In this document: piece after piece, positions 33,616-42,867 of the stretch | Layout of the letters: each line of letters starts with the position of its first letter | How positions within the stretch are numbered: the first letter of the stretch is position 1 | DNA from: Mucilaginibacter sp. SJ | GTDB taxonomy: Bacteria > Bacteroidota > Bacteroidia > Sphingobacteriales > Sphingobacteriaceae | Direction of reading: 5' to 3' | NCBI RefSeq assembly: GCF_028993635.1 | Contig: NZ_CP118631.1 | Location: 3,410,001-3,474,000, forward strand | Length of the DNA stretch: 64,000 nt | Notes under the pieces: model-generated | What the model was told of the DNA's origin: nothing | Databases searched by the model: none | Seen by the model: only the letters and a program-made list of their open reading frames with translations | Made by a program: the position numbers and the translations under genes

Positions 33616-35148
33616 ATGAAAAAAATACCTCTATTGCTCGCCGCCTGCATGTTATTTTTCGCATCGGTAAACGCCCAGCGGGCCGACAGGAGCAAGTTCA
33701 TTAAAGATAGTTTAGACCTCTATATCAGCAAGGCCTTAACCAACTGGCGAGTGCCCGGCATAGCTGTTTGTATTGTGAAAGACAACAAGGTTGTGCTAAT
33801 GAAGGGCTATGGTATTAAAGAGCTTGGCCTCATGAACAAAGTTGATGAAAACACCCTGTTCATGATAGGCAGCAATACCAAGGCTTTCACGGCAACAGCG
33901 CTTGCCATGCTGGAAGTAAACAAAAAGCTGTCGTTAGATGACAAGGTAACCAAATACATACCGGAATTTAAACTGGAAGACAAAAACGCAAGCGACCAGG
34001 TAATAGTGCGCGACCTCCTTTGCCACCGCCTCGGCTTCCGGACCTTCCAGGGCGATTTTACTTTTTACAATACCAACCTTACCCGCCAGGAGGTGATACA
34101 ACGTTTGGGCAAGCTTAAAGCCACCTATCCGTTCCGCACACGCTGGGGTTATACCAACGCGGCATTTTTAACAGCCGGCGAGATCATTCCGAAGGTTACC
34201 AACGGGCACTCATGGGAAGCTTACATAAAGGAAGCCATTTTTGCACCGCTGGGCATGGGCAATACTTTGGCCCTAAGCAAGGATTTACCAACATCCTTAA
34301 ATCGCACGGTGCCGCATACTATTGTCGACGGCAGGCTTACGCCAATCCCTTATTGTCAGATAGATGGCATCGCACCTGCGGGATCTATCAGCTCATCGGT
34401 AAATGACATGAGCAAATGGGCACTTGCTTTACTGAACGACGGTAAGGTTGGGCAGCGCCAGGTGATCCCTTCCGCAGCCATCCAGGCAACACGTGTGCCG
34501 CAGGATATTGTGAGTAGTGTTCATCATATGAATGGCGAAAATAACTTTGAGCTTTATGGCTTAGGCTGGTTTATCCAGGATTACTCGGGCCACAGGCTGG
34601 TGATGCATGATGGCGGGGTTAACGGCTATTTGTCGTCAGTAACGCTTTCGCCGCAGGATAACCTGGGCATCATCATATTAACCAATACCGATCAGAACCA
34701 GTTGTTTGAGGCCCTGCGCTGGGATATTTTAGATGCTTATTTCAAACAACCCTTCCGCAATTACAGCGAAGGTTATTTAAAACAATACAAAGCCAATATC
34801 GCAACCGAACAGGCCGAAGATAAAAAGCTGAGGGATTCTGTGCTGTTAAACCCCAAACCAATGTTGCTGCCAAACAAATATATTGGCAAATACAGCAACG
34901 ATTTTTACGGTAGCATGGAGGTTACCCAGGGCGAAGGCAACAACCTCGAAATGCGCTTTGAGCATCACCCTAAAATGTATGCCTTACTAAAACCACTTGG
35001 CGGCAACCGCTTTTATGTAATTTTCTCTGACCCTACACTGGGGAAAGCTGTATTTCCGTTCATGGTACAAAACGGCGAGGTTACGGGAGTACGCGTAAAA
35101 GTTGCTGATTTTGTAGAGCGGGGCGCGTATGATTTTAAGAAGAATTAG
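33616..35148 (+). CDS. Exported serine hydrolase of the beta-lactamase/class C family
   Basis: The 510-residue protein has a signal peptide (about residues 1-20). Its penicillin-binding-type motifs are visible: S-x-x-K in IGSNTKAFTA, Y-x-N in WGYTNAAFL and H-x-G in MHDGGVNGYL. The C-terminal about 110 residues look like the beta-sheet domain often fused to these hydrolases (DUF3471-like). Likely substrates are peptides or esters rather than antibiotics, as for most such proteins in soil Bacteroidota. It is divergent from the S9 peptidase, and the spacing suggests common control. Confidence 0.88.
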   Translation: MKKIPLLLAACMLFFASVNAQRADRSKFIKDSLDLYISKALTNWRVPGIAVCIVKDNKVVLMKGYGIKELGLMNKVDENTLFMIGSNTKAFTATALAMLEVNKKLSLDDKVTKYIPEFKLEDKNASDQVIVRDLLCHRLGFRTFQGDFTFYNTNLTRQEVIQRLGKLKATYPFRTRWGYTNAAFLTAGEIIPKVTNGHSWEAYIKEAIFAPLGMGNTLALSKDLPTSLNRTVPHTIVDGRLTPIPYCQIDGIAPAGSISSSVNDMSKWALALLNDGKVGQRQVIPSAAIQATRVPQDIVSSVHHMNGENNFELYGLGWFIQDYSGHRLVMHDGGVNGYLSSVTLSPQDNLGIIILTNTDQNQLFEALRWDILDAYFKQPFRNYSEGYLKQYKANIATEQAEDKKLRDSVLLNPKPMLLPNKYIGKYSNDFYGSMEVTQGEGNNLEMRFEHHPKMYALLKPLGGNRFYVIFSDPTLGKAVFPFMVQNGEVTGVRVKVADFVERGAYDFKKN

Positions 35149-35190
35149 GGGGTAGGAAGTTTACATGAAGGTGAATGAACTACCCTGCAC

Positions 35191-35288
35191 GTCATGCCGA
35201 ACTTGTTTCGGCACCCCACAGGACAAGTGGCCGGTTTACTCAGCATGGTTGCTTAGCACTTGAGGTGTTGAAACAAGTTCAACATGAC
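35191..35288. repeat. Hairpin-forming element (GTCATGCCGAACTTGTTTC type)
   Basis: GTCATGCCGAACTTGTTTCGG at the left is mirrored by TGTTGAAACAAGTTCAACATGAC at the right with few mismatches; the interior is 50 bp. The surrounding gap 35149-35478 otherwise holds only the terminator at 35417-35456. Confidence 0.55.
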
Positions 35289-35416
35289 CGCAATTATCAA
35301 GTCATATGCATACACGAGCCCGTTCTTCGCCTCTGTATACAATTCTGTGCTATGAAGAAGATCCTTTGACCAGGAGAAAACCACTATGTGTAACTTCACC
35401 TCTCCTCACATAAAAA

Positions 35417-35456
35417 AGCGGGATAATTTTCCCGAAAGAAAAACTATCCCGCTGAA
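35417..35456. terminator. Bidirectional terminator
   Basis: AGCGGGATA at 35417-35425 pairs with TATCCCGCT at 35445-35453, flanked by A-runs on both sides. It lies between a plus-strand hydrolase gene and the convergent NHL-repeat gene, so it may serve both. Confidence 0.8.
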
Positions 35457-35478
35457 AAAATATCTAAACAATTAAATC

Positions 35479-36849
35479 TTATTGCAGCACAATCTTACGG
35501 ATACGGTTGTTATAATAGTCGGCTACGTAAACATTGTTTCCGGCATCAACGGTAACACCCTGCGGCGAATTAAAAATCCCTGCAGTGCCCACACCTTCCG
35601 CAAAACCGCTTGTTCCGTTACCGGCAATTACTTTTAACACTTTATCCTTGGTGATCTCCAGGATCCTGCCATTCTGATCGGCTATGAACAGGTTCCCGCT
35701 TTTATCAAACGCAATGGCCGAAGGGGCGCCAAGGAGGGTAGTTTGTTTATTACCGCCAGCAAAAGTAGTAACAACACCCGCAGGGGTTATTTTACGAATG
35801 GCGTGATTAAGCGTTTCGGCTACATAGATATTGTTATTGGCATCAATAGCTATACCGTTAGGCTTGTTAAAAGTAGCGCTGGTTGCCGTTGCATTATCCA
35901 GGTAGCTTGCGCCCCTGCTGCCTGCAAATGTGGTAACAACACCCGCCGGGGTTATTTTGCGGATCAGGTTATTGCCCAGATCGGCCACAAAAATATTTCC
36001 GGAGCCATCAATTGCTAACCCGCGCGGACTGTTAAACGTTGCTTTTGTGCCTGTACCATCGGTATATCCGGCATCGCCGCTGCCTGCAAAAGTACTAACC
36101 ACGCCGGCCGGGGTAATTTTGCGGATATTATTATTACCATAATCGGCTACATAAATATTGCCTGTTGCATCGGTAACCAAACTTTGCGGAGCATAAAACT
36201 GTGCGGTGGCTATAGGGCCGTCAACATAGCCAATGCTACCGTTGCCCGAAAGCGTAGTGACATCTCCTGCTGCAGTAACTTTGCGTATGGCACTATTAAA
36301 TGAATCGGCCACATAAATATTGCCGTCGGTACCTGCGGTTACCCCCTGCGGACTGTTAAAAAGAGCAGCGCCGCCCAAACCGTCAACAAAGTCGGCCGCG
36401 GTATTACCGGCCAATGTGCTAACTGTGCCCCCTGTTGATGTTGTACCTTCGCCGGTGGTAAACTGCACCACTTTTCCGTAGCCTGTACCCGCACTATTTA
36501 CAGCATACGCGCGTGCATAATAAGTTGTTTTAGGGCTTAAACCGGTAAGTTTTGTAGTATAGGCGTACAAAATTACCGTATCGGTGGTTTTCTTATCGGC
36601 AGTGGTAGGGGTTTGATTGGTGGCACTGTAACAAATACCGTAGCTGCTCAGGCTCACATCGGTCGACCCATTAAATAAACCACCGGTATAGGCTATGGTT
36701 CCACTTTCGGCAGTCACCACATCCATTGTGGTTAAATCAGGCACGGTTACGGGTGTAACGTTTCCTTTTTTACCACAGCTTGTGCCGGCCAAAGCAACGG
36801 CAAATAAAAACGCGGCAAATAAAATTGTTTTGGTAAAGCTCTTTTTCAC
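35479..36849 (-). CDS. NHL-repeat lipoprotein with N-terminal fibronectin III-like domain
   Basis: The 456-residue protein has a lipoprotein signal (lipobox GTSC, about residue 25). A fibronectin type III-like domain fills about residues 40-130 (GICYSATNQTPTTAD, LSPKTTYYARAYAVNSAGTGYG). Then come six blade-like NHL repeats with the pattern N-x-YVAD-x-x-N-x-x-IRK-ITPAGVV, which form a beta-propeller. DNA copies of three adjacent repeats are about 165 bp apart and very alike. A promoter with TAATTTTG (minus strand, 36890-36883) and TTG at 36909-36907 may drive it. The ligand is unknown. Confidence 0.88.
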   Translation of the reverse strand: MKKSFTKTILFAAFLFAVALAGTSCGKKGNVTPVTVPDLTTMDVVTAESGTIAYTGGLFNGSTDVSLSSYGICYSATNQTPTTADKKTTDTVILYAYTTKLTGLSPKTTYYARAYAVNSAGTGYGKVVQFTTGEGTTSTGGTVSTLAGNTAADFVDGLGGAALFNSPQGVTAGTDGNIYVADSFNSAIRKVTAAGDVTTLSGNGSIGYVDGPIATAQFYAPQSLVTDATGNIYVADYGNNNIRKITPAGVVSTFAGSGDAGYTDGTGTKATFNSPRGLAIDGSGNIFVADLGNNLIRKITPAGVVTTFAGSRGASYLDNATATSATFNKPNGIAIDANNNIYVAETLNHAIRKITPAGVVTTFAGGNKQTTLLGAPSAIAFDKSGNLFIADQNGRILEITKDKVLKVIAGNGTSGFAEGVGTAGIFNSPQGVTVDAGNNVYVADYYNNRIRKIVLQ

Positions 36850-37072
36850 GAGTTAGTTTAAAAGTTATATGTAGTAAGTAAGCAAAATTAACTTATCAAT
36901 ACGTAGCAAATTACTTTAAAGTAACATTTTAACAAATATTAACATACTTATTACTTACCAAAAGGCTCCGCCGCCCTGCAAACACAAATAAAACCTGTCA
37001 ACTGCTTGCTCACGGAGGTAAAGCCATCAAAATCCGGCAACATTTTTGGTGTATACCTGTTATTAATTTACT

Positions 37073-37537
37073 ATGAAACTCATCACGTTATTCATATCCA
37101 TTTTGATAGCCAATACAGCTATTGCGCAAAAACATGTGCCGCTACCCCACGGAATGATATTTGGCGAAAAGCCCGACACGATAGCCTTAATGCCCGCCTC
37201 CAAACTGGAAGCTTTTATGGGTAAAAAAACACGGATCACTACGGCCATTGGCGGCAGGGTTATTAAAGTAACTAAAGAAAAAGGCGGCTGGTTTGAAATG
37301 GATGCGGGTAACAACCGGGTTATAACAGCCCATTTCACCAATGCAGGGGTGAGCCTCCCCAGGCAATTGGCTGGCCGTACGGTAATCATTTCGGGAATAG
37401 CAGCCAAACAATTTATTGCCGATGACCTGCAACACATGGCCGGCGATACGGTTAGCGGCAAAAAGCAGCATAAGGTAAATACCAACCCCGGCCGTAAGGT
37501 TAGCTTTGAAGTAAAAGGGTTAATGATAGATAAATAA
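37073..37537 (+). CDS. Exported DUF4920-like protein
   Basis: The 154-residue protein has a signal peptide (about residues 1-18). The mature part contains the pattern IGGRVIKVTKEKGGWFEMDAG and AHFTNAGVSLPRQLAGRTVIISG, a small beta-barrel of the OB type as in DUF4920 proteins of Bacteroidota. The cysteine found in many relatives after KEKG is tryptophan here. It converges with the next gene two bases away, with no terminator between them. Function is unknown. Confidence 0.7.
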   Translation: MKLITLFISILIANTAIAQKHVPLPHGMIFGEKPDTIALMPASKLEAFMGKKTRITTAIGGRVIKVTKEKGGWFEMDAGNNRVITAHFTNAGVSLPRQLAGRTVIISGIAAKQFIADDLQHMAGDTVSGKKQHKVNTNPGRKVSFEVKGLMIDK

Positions 37538-37539
37538 AG

Positions 37540-38001
37540 CTATTCAAGCCGGGTAAATGAAAAGCTGTAAATAAGCCTCAAGCCGGCAAAAGGCGTAACC
37601 TGGGACCCTTTTTTCAAATAATCGCCATGAACATTAAGATCGAGTATTTGATGGCGCCCTGACAGCAGAATAAAACCTGCCCCGCCGGTGCCGCCGTAAC
37701 CGCTATAATCAGAATCAAAGTAACCCAATGCACCGGCCGACACATAGATTAATTTATTGAAGTAATATCTGCCCGAAAGTCCTCCCACTACGTAGTATGG
37801 CTCTTCCACGCTTAGATAAGGCGTAATGCTTACTGCTTTTGTTATTTTAATTTCACCTTGTAAAAGGCCGCCGTAGCCGGCGTTTTTTTCACGGGAGGTA
37901 TTAAGGCCTAATCCCAAACCAATGGCATTTTTGGACTGGGCATGAACTTTTACTCCCCCACACGCCAACAGGGCAAAAAGCAGGATAAAGGTAATTTTCA
38001 A
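37540..38001 (-). CDS. Exported beta-barrel-like protein of unknown function
   Basis: The 153-residue protein has a signal peptide (about residues 1-21, ending HAQS). Its alternating hydrophobic strands and aromatic girdles (NAIGLGLGLNTSRE, AVSITPYLSVEEPYYVVGG, LIYVSAGALGYFDSDYSG, PFAGLRLIYSFSFTRLE) look like a small outer-membrane barrel. The last residue is Glu rather than an aromatic, but the last strand ends in F-T-R-L. No specific family is recognised. Confidence 0.65.
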   Translation of the reverse strand: MKITFILLFALLACGGVKVHAQSKNAIGLGLGLNTSREKNAGYGGLLQGEIKITKAVSITPYLSVEEPYYVVGGLSGRYYFNKLIYVSAGALGYFDSDYSGYGGTGGAGFILLSGRHQILDLNVHGDYLKKGSQVTPFAGLRLIYSFSFTRLE

Positions 38002-38059
38002 AGCAGGATAGATTAATCGTTTAAAGTTAACGTATGTCTGTTAACCCTGACGACTACAC

Positions 38060-38707
38060 CTACGCGTTTGTTACAATGAGCTGCCTTAATTTTTCGGAAA
38101 CCTCGTTTTTGTTTACTGCAGATGCTTCGCGTTTGCATTTCATATAATGTTCGCGGGCAATTTTTTCGGCCAGGTCGCCGATGGTTTTTACATGCATCTC
38201 TTTGCCAAAACGCCCGGCCAGTTTTAAACCTATCCCGGCTATTACCATACCGGCAATACCTATGGCCAGGTAATAAAAGGCCAAAACAAAGCTAACTACC
38301 AATATCATGGAAAACAGGTTAACTATCCATTGCTTCGGCTGAAGCAAACGGATCTGGAAACCCATCTCTTCTTCAATGGCAGCCACAGCCTCAATACGGC
38401 TGTCGCGCGGAAAAAGATCAGCGAGTTTGGTTTGGGGTTTTATGATATCCTTATCATACCCCGATGATGCATTGATGGCATTACGGAGTTTGTAAAACGC
38501 CTGCTGTGTGGTACAGCCATCATTTGTTTTTTTTACTTTTTCAACAACAACGTCGCAAAGTTTACCAAAGTTTTGCACATCATTTACCGATGTATCGTTT
38601 AAACTGATGTTAAATGATTTTTCAATTTTCACTAAAACACCATCCATATCTTCAGGATCAACACTCTTCAGGTTGATTTCCTGACCATTAGCCGTATTAA
38701 CTTTCAA
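38060..38707 (-). CDS. Membrane protein of unknown function with N-terminal helical, carrier-like domain
   Basis: The 215-residue protein starts at ATG 38707. The first about 110 residues are helical, with two DxxNFG/DLF-type segments reminiscent of an acyl-carrier fold (FNISLNDTSVNDVQNFGKLCDVVVEKV), but the phosphopantetheine serine motif is absent. Two membrane helices follow at about residues 130-170 (WIVNLFSMILVVSFVLAFYY, IAGMVIAGIGLKLAG), then a cytoplasmic tail. It lies 100 bp downstream of carB on the same strand. I know no named family. Confidence 0.6.
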   Translation of the reverse strand: MKVNTANGQEINLKSVDPEDMDGVLVKIEKSFNISLNDTSVNDVQNFGKLCDVVVEKVKKTNDGCTTQQAFYKLRNAINASSGYDKDIIKPQTKLADLFPRDSRIEAVAAIEEEMGFQIRLLQPKQWIVNLFSMILVVSFVLAFYYLAIGIAGMVIAGIGLKLAGRFGKEMHVKTIGDLAEKIAREHYMKCKREASAVNKNEVSEKLRQLIVTNA

Positions 38708-38806
38708 TCTATAGCAACTAAATACAACAATAGTGAACCTGCAATTAGGGTTGCAGGTTCACGTTATTAGCAATTAAACTACAAAGGCTGCAATTTAATG
38801 TTTTAA

Positions 38807-41623
38807 TTATTTACTCAAATACATTGATTTCTCTTTGTACAGGTGCCTGAAGTATGGGTCCTGCAGGTTAGGGATAAAGCGGATAGCCTCACCTGTCGAT
38901 TTCATTTCAGGGCCAAGCTCCTTGGTAACTTCAGGGAATTTATCAAATGAGAATACCGGTTCTTTGATAGCGTAGCCCCACAGTTTGCGCTCGATGGTAA
39001 AGTCGCTCAGTTTATTGGCTTCAAGCATAACCTTTGTAGCTATATTGATGTATGGCACATCATAAGCTTTGGCGATGAAAGGCACGGTACGTGAAGCACG
39101 CGGGTTAGCTTCAATCACATACACCTTATCATCCTTAACAGCGAATTGTATGTTAAGCAAACCGCGTACGTTAAGCGCTTTAGCTATCTTTTTGGTATAT
39201 TCTTCTATCTGGTGGATTACATTGTCCGACAGATCGAACGGAGGCAATACAGCGAATGAATCGCCCGAGTGGATGCCGGCAGGCTCAATGTGCTCCATGA
39301 TCCCTACAATATGTACATCCTCGCCATCGCTGATCGAATCAGACTCGGCCTCAGCGGCACGGTCAAGGAAATGGTCGATCAGCACACGGTTGCCCGGCAG
39401 GTTGCGCAGCAGGCTTACCACAGCTTTTTCAAGGTCTTCATCGTTAATCACAATGCTCATGCCCTGCCCGCCTAATACATAGCTTGGGCGTACAAGTACC
39501 GGGTAACCAACTTTGTGGGCAACTTCAAGCGCTTCTTCCGCACTTTCGGCTACACCATATTTAGGGTATGGGATATCAAGATCCTTCAGCAGGTCGGAGA
39601 AACGGCCGCGGTCTTCGGCAATATCCATATCATTGAATGATGTACCAATGATCCGGATGCCGTGCTCGTGCATTTTCTCAGCCATTTTAAGGGCTGTTTG
39701 GCCACCCAGCTGAACAATTACCCCATAAGGTTTTTCAAGCTCGATGATCTCGCGTACATGCTCCCAGTAAACAGGCTCAAAGTACAGCTTATCGGCCATG
39801 TTAAAGTCGGTTGATACAGTTTCAGGGTTACAGTTAACCATGATAGCTTCAAAACCGGCTTCCTTGGCTGCAAGCAGCCCGTGAACACAGCTGTAATCAA
39901 ACTCTATACCCTGGCCTATGCGGTTAGGGCCCGAGCCTAATACAATGATCTTTTTCCTGTCAGATGCTACCGACTCGTTTTCGCCTTCGTAGCTCGAATA
40001 GTAGTATGGAGTTTTAGCGGGGAACTCGGCAGCGCAGGTATCAACCATTTTGTAAACGCGGTGCATGCCTAAAGCCTTACGGCGCTGGTACACATCCTCC
40101 TCGGTAACGTTACCCAAAATGTGGGCTATCTGCACGTCGGAGAAACCTTTTTGTTTCAGGGTGTACAGGAATTCTTCAGGAACGTTGTTCAATGAATAAC
40201 GGCGAAGCTCTGTTTCCAGGTTAACCAATTCCTGGATCTGGTTCAGGAACCAGCGATCGATCTTGGTTACTTTACGTACCGATTCGATTGGCACACCAAG
40301 GCTCAGGGCGTCATAGATGTGGAATAGCCTGTCCCAACTTGGGTGCTCAAGACTGGCCATGATCTCTTCGAGGTTGCGGCTCTGACGACCGTCGGCACCT
40401 AAACCGGCACGACCGATCTCCAGGCTTTGGCAGGCTTTCTGTAAAGCCTCGGTAAAGCTGCGGCCAATGCCCATCACCTCACCTACCGATTTCATCTGCA
40501 GGCCAAGTTCTCTGTTAGCGCCTTTGAACTTATCAAAGTTCCAGCGAGGTATTTTAACGATCACATAATCCAAAGTAGGCTCAAAATAAGCCGAAGTGGT
40601 TTTGGTGATCTGGTTTTCAATTTCATCAAGGTTGTAACCTATGGCCAGCTTGGCAGCAATTTTAGCGATAGGGTAACCGGTAGCTTTTGATGCAAGGGCC
40701 GATGAACGTGACACACGCGGGTTAATCTCGATGGCGATGATCTCTTCATCGGCAGGGTTCACCGAAAACTGTACGTTACAACCGCCGGCAAAATTACCTA
40801 TGGCGCGCATCATTTTGATGGCCTGGTTACGCATTTCCTGGTAGCAACGATCGCTCAGGGTCATGGCAGGGGCCACGGTGATCGAGTCGCCGGTGTGGAT
40901 CCCCATCGGATCAAAGTTCTCGATAGAACAGATGATGATCACGTTGTCGTTGCTGTCGCGCAACAACTCTAACTCGTATTCTTTCCAGCCTAATACAGCC
41001 TGCTCAACCAATACCTCGTGGGTTGGTGAAGCTTGTAAGCCACGGTTAAGGGCAGCGTCGAAATCTTCTTTTCTGTGAACGAAACCCGCGCCTTTACCGC
41101 CCAGGGTATAGCTTGGGCGAATAACCAGCGGGAAGCCAATTTCCTGCGCGCCTTCTTTACCTTCGAGGAAAGAATTGGCGATCTTTGATTTGGCAACGCC
41201 TACGCCGATATCAACCATCAGTTGGCGGAAAGCCTCACGGTTTTCGGTTTTTTCGATGGCGGCGATGTCTACACCGATAACTTTAACGCCATATTTTTCC
41301 CATATGCCGCGTTCAGACGCTTCGATACAAAGGTTCAACGCGGTTTGACCACCCATGGTAGGCAGCACAGCGTCTATCTGCTGTTCGGTTAAAATTTTCT
41401 CAATGCTTTCGCAGGTGAGCGGCAGAAGGTAAACATGGTCGCTGATAACTTTATCCGTCATGATAGTTGCCGGATTGCTGTTAATAATAGAAACGGAGAT
41501 GCCTTCTTCTTTTAACGAGAGAGCGGCTTGTGAGCCGGAATAATCAAATTCGCAAGCCTGGCCGATAATGATTGGGCCGGAGCCAATGATCAGAACGGAT
41601 TTGATGGAGGTGTCTTTGGGCAT
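38807..41623 (-). CDS. carB: Carbamoyl-phosphate synthase large subunit, lacking the C-terminal regulatory domain
   Basis: Makes carbamoyl phosphate for pyrimidines and arginine. Both ATP-grasp halves are visible: IIGQACEFDYSG and RIGQGIEFDYSC begin the two pre-ATP-grasp domains, and ATP-binding segments RPSYTLGGKGAG and RPSYVLGGQGMS follow. The length is 938 residues against about 1070 in enterobacteria. The protein stops about where the C-terminal MGS-like allosteric domain would begin, in EKSMYLSK. The start is the first ATG (MPKDTSIKSV). No carA gene is adjacent. Confidence 0.96.
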   Translation of the reverse strand: MPKDTSIKSVLIIGSGPIIIGQACEFDYSGSQAALSLKEEGISVSIINSNPATIMTDKVISDHVYLLPLTCESIEKILTEQQIDAVLPTMGGQTALNLCIEASERGIWEKYGVKVIGVDIAAIEKTENREAFRQLMVDIGVGVAKSKIANSFLEGKEGAQEIGFPLVIRPSYTLGGKGAGFVHRKEDFDAALNRGLQASPTHEVLVEQAVLGWKEYELELLRDSNDNVIIICSIENFDPMGIHTGDSITVAPAMTLSDRCYQEMRNQAIKMMRAIGNFAGGCNVQFSVNPADEEIIAIEINPRVSRSSALASKATGYPIAKIAAKLAIGYNLDEIENQITKTTSAYFEPTLDYVIVKIPRWNFDKFKGANRELGLQMKSVGEVMGIGRSFTEALQKACQSLEIGRAGLGADGRQSRNLEEIMASLEHPSWDRLFHIYDALSLGVPIESVRKVTKIDRWFLNQIQELVNLETELRRYSLNNVPEEFLYTLKQKGFSDVQIAHILGNVTEEDVYQRRKALGMHRVYKMVDTCAAEFPAKTPYYYSSYEGENESVASDRKKIIVLGSGPNRIGQGIEFDYSCVHGLLAAKEAGFEAIMVNCNPETVSTDFNMADKLYFEPVYWEHVREIIELEKPYGVIVQLGGQTALKMAEKMHEHGIRIIGTSFNDMDIAEDRGRFSDLLKDLDIPYPKYGVAESAEEALEVAHKVGYPVLVRPSYVLGGQGMSIVINDEDLEKAVVSLLRNLPGNRVLIDHFLDRAAEAESDSISDGEDVHIVGIMEHIEPAGIHSGDSFAVLPPFDLSDNVIHQIEEYTKKIAKALNVRGLLNIQFAVKDDKVYVIEANPRASRTVPFIAKAYDVPYINIATKVMLEANKLSDFTIERKLWGYAIKEPVFSFDKFPEVTKELGPEMKSTGEAIRFIPNLQDPYFRHLYKEKSMYLSK

Positions 41624-41632
41624 AGGGCTTTT

Positions 41633-41668
41633 TTTAAGTCAAAAGTTCTAAGTCAAAAGTCAAAGGCA
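41633..41668. repeat. Degenerate AAGTCAAAAGT repeat upstream of carB
   Basis: About four variants of (T)AAGTCAAAAGT stand directly upstream of the carB start. They lie within the predicted leader between the -7 element at 41736-41743 and the ATG. Confidence 0.5.
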
Positions 41669-41714
41669 TTTAAGCCTTTAAACGGTTTTTCCTATGCGCT
41701 GAAAGCCAAGAAAT

Positions 41715-41743
41715 CCCGACTTCAGCGTCGGGGTGCAAAGATA
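41715..41743 (-). promoter_or_regulatory. carB promoter -7 element and leader hairpin
   Basis: On the minus strand TATCTTTG at 41743-41736 fits the -7 consensus; no well-placed -33 was found. Directly downstream, CCCGAC and GTCGGG (about 41733-41715) form a short hairpin at the very start of the leader, which is about 110 nt long. It could stabilise or regulate the message. Confidence 0.4.
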
Positions 41744-41916
41744 GAGTTTTAACAAACACCATTCATGTTTTTTTTCAGATTTAATATTGTCGCAATAACA
41801 CGCGGCCCTTTTTAAGTTTCGGGGCACATTTTCTTAAAACAATAGGCTTACAATTTCCGTAAAATCTCACTATATTTACTTACAGCCCGGCCTGTAATTT
41901 CCAATTGAACCTGTAA

Positions 41917-41946
41917 TTGCGCCCTGGCGCAAATACGTTATATTTA
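41917..41946 (+). promoter_or_regulatory. Promoter adjoining a start codon
   Basis: TTG at 41917-41919, a 19-bp spacer and TATATTTA at 41939-41946. The ATG at 41953 is six bases beyond, so transcription should start at or next to the start codon. The spacing is ideal; the last -7 base is A instead of G. Confidence 0.55.
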
Positions 41947-41952
41947 AGGACT

Positions 41953-42480
41953 ATGATAAAGAAGCCTGTTTTTCCGTTGCTTGCGGCTATTTTATTTTGG
42001 GGCAGCTGTGCTATGCTGCAATCAGTTGTTAAATCTACTTTTCCGTATACTGCTACTATGGTTATCCCGGCATCGGCCAAAGTTGATGAGGCGCAAACAG
42101 CAGTTAGCACGGGCAACAGCTTTGACCAGGATTTTACTAAAGATGGCAACAATGCCAGCAGGATAAGCGAGGTGCGTATCATATCAGCCAAACTGCAGTC
42201 GAGCGATCCATCAGATTATAACATCGGCAATATAGCTTCATTAAGGGTATACATGGCTAAAAATGATGGCAGCGAAGAGGTGATGGTTGCCATACGTAAA
42301 GATATCCAACCCAACGCCGGCAACAGCATCGTACTTGACATTGACAACTCACACTTTTTAGACGAACTGGTGCGGCAACCAAGCGTGCGCATCCGGATGG
42401 TTTACCGTTTGCGTAAAGCTACGGCAACTGATGCCAGCCTGAAAGTATCATTGGGAATTGGGTCGTACCCGGCTAATTAA
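41953..42480 (+). CDS. Lipoprotein of unknown function, 175 residues
   Basis: From ATG 41953 the protein has a lipoprotein signal (MIKKPVFPLLAAILFWGSC, cysteine 19). The mature part is beta-rich (SKASRISEVRI-like segment at residues 65-80, LRVYMAKNDGSEEVMVAIRKDI, SIVLDIDNSHFLDELV, VRIRMVYRLRKA) and looks like a compact surface domain. An upstream in-frame start at 41917 would place the promoter inside the gene and is rejected. The gene converges on panD. I recognise no family. Confidence 0.68.
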   Translation: MIKKPVFPLLAAILFWGSCAMLQSVVKSTFPYTATMVIPASAKVDEAQTAVSTGNSFDQDFTKDGNNASRISEVRIISAKLQSSDPSDYNIGNIASLRVYMAKNDGSEEVMVAIRKDIQPNAGNSIVLDIDNSHFLDELVRQPSVRIRMVYRLRKATATDASLKVSLGIGSYPAN

Positions 42481-42501
42481 ACCGGCGACCGCACAAAAAA
42501 C

Positions 42502-42852
42502 TTACTTAATCAGTTTGTTATCTGAATCGGGGAATATCAAAATAGGTTCGTAATTACGGGCTTCCTCTGTTTCCATATATGCATATGACATAATGATCAC
42601 AATATCGCCTACCTGTGCCAGACGGGCTGTAGCTCCGTTAAGGCATACGGTGCCTGTTCCGCGCTCGCCTTTGATAACATAAGTTTCAAATCGCGCGCCG
42701 TTATTATTGTTCACTATCTGAACCTTTTCGTTGGGGATGATATTTGCAGCCTCAATCAGGTCTTCATCAATAGTGATACTGCCCACATAATTCAACTCCG
42801 CCTGCGTTACCTTAACCCGGTGAATTTTGGACTTTAATATTTCAATTATCAT
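42502..42852 (-). CDS. panD: Aspartate 1-decarboxylase
   Basis: Makes beta-alanine for pantothenate. The 116-residue proenzyme has the self-cleavage site Gly24-Ser25 in YVGSITID, which creates the pyruvoyl group. The motif [18 protein letters not shown] and the C-terminal part fit the family, and the length is typical. panC lies 128 bp upstream on the same strand, so the two act in the same pathway and may share a transcript, though degenerate repeats fill the gap. Confidence 0.96.
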   Translation of the reverse strand: MIIEILKSKIHRVKVTQAELNYVGSITIDEDLIEAANIIPNEKVQIVNNNNGARFETYVIKGERGTGTVCLNGATARLAQVGDIVIIMSYAYMETEEARNYEPILIFPDSDNKLIK

Positions 42853-42867
42853 GGCGCAAAGTTAGGA

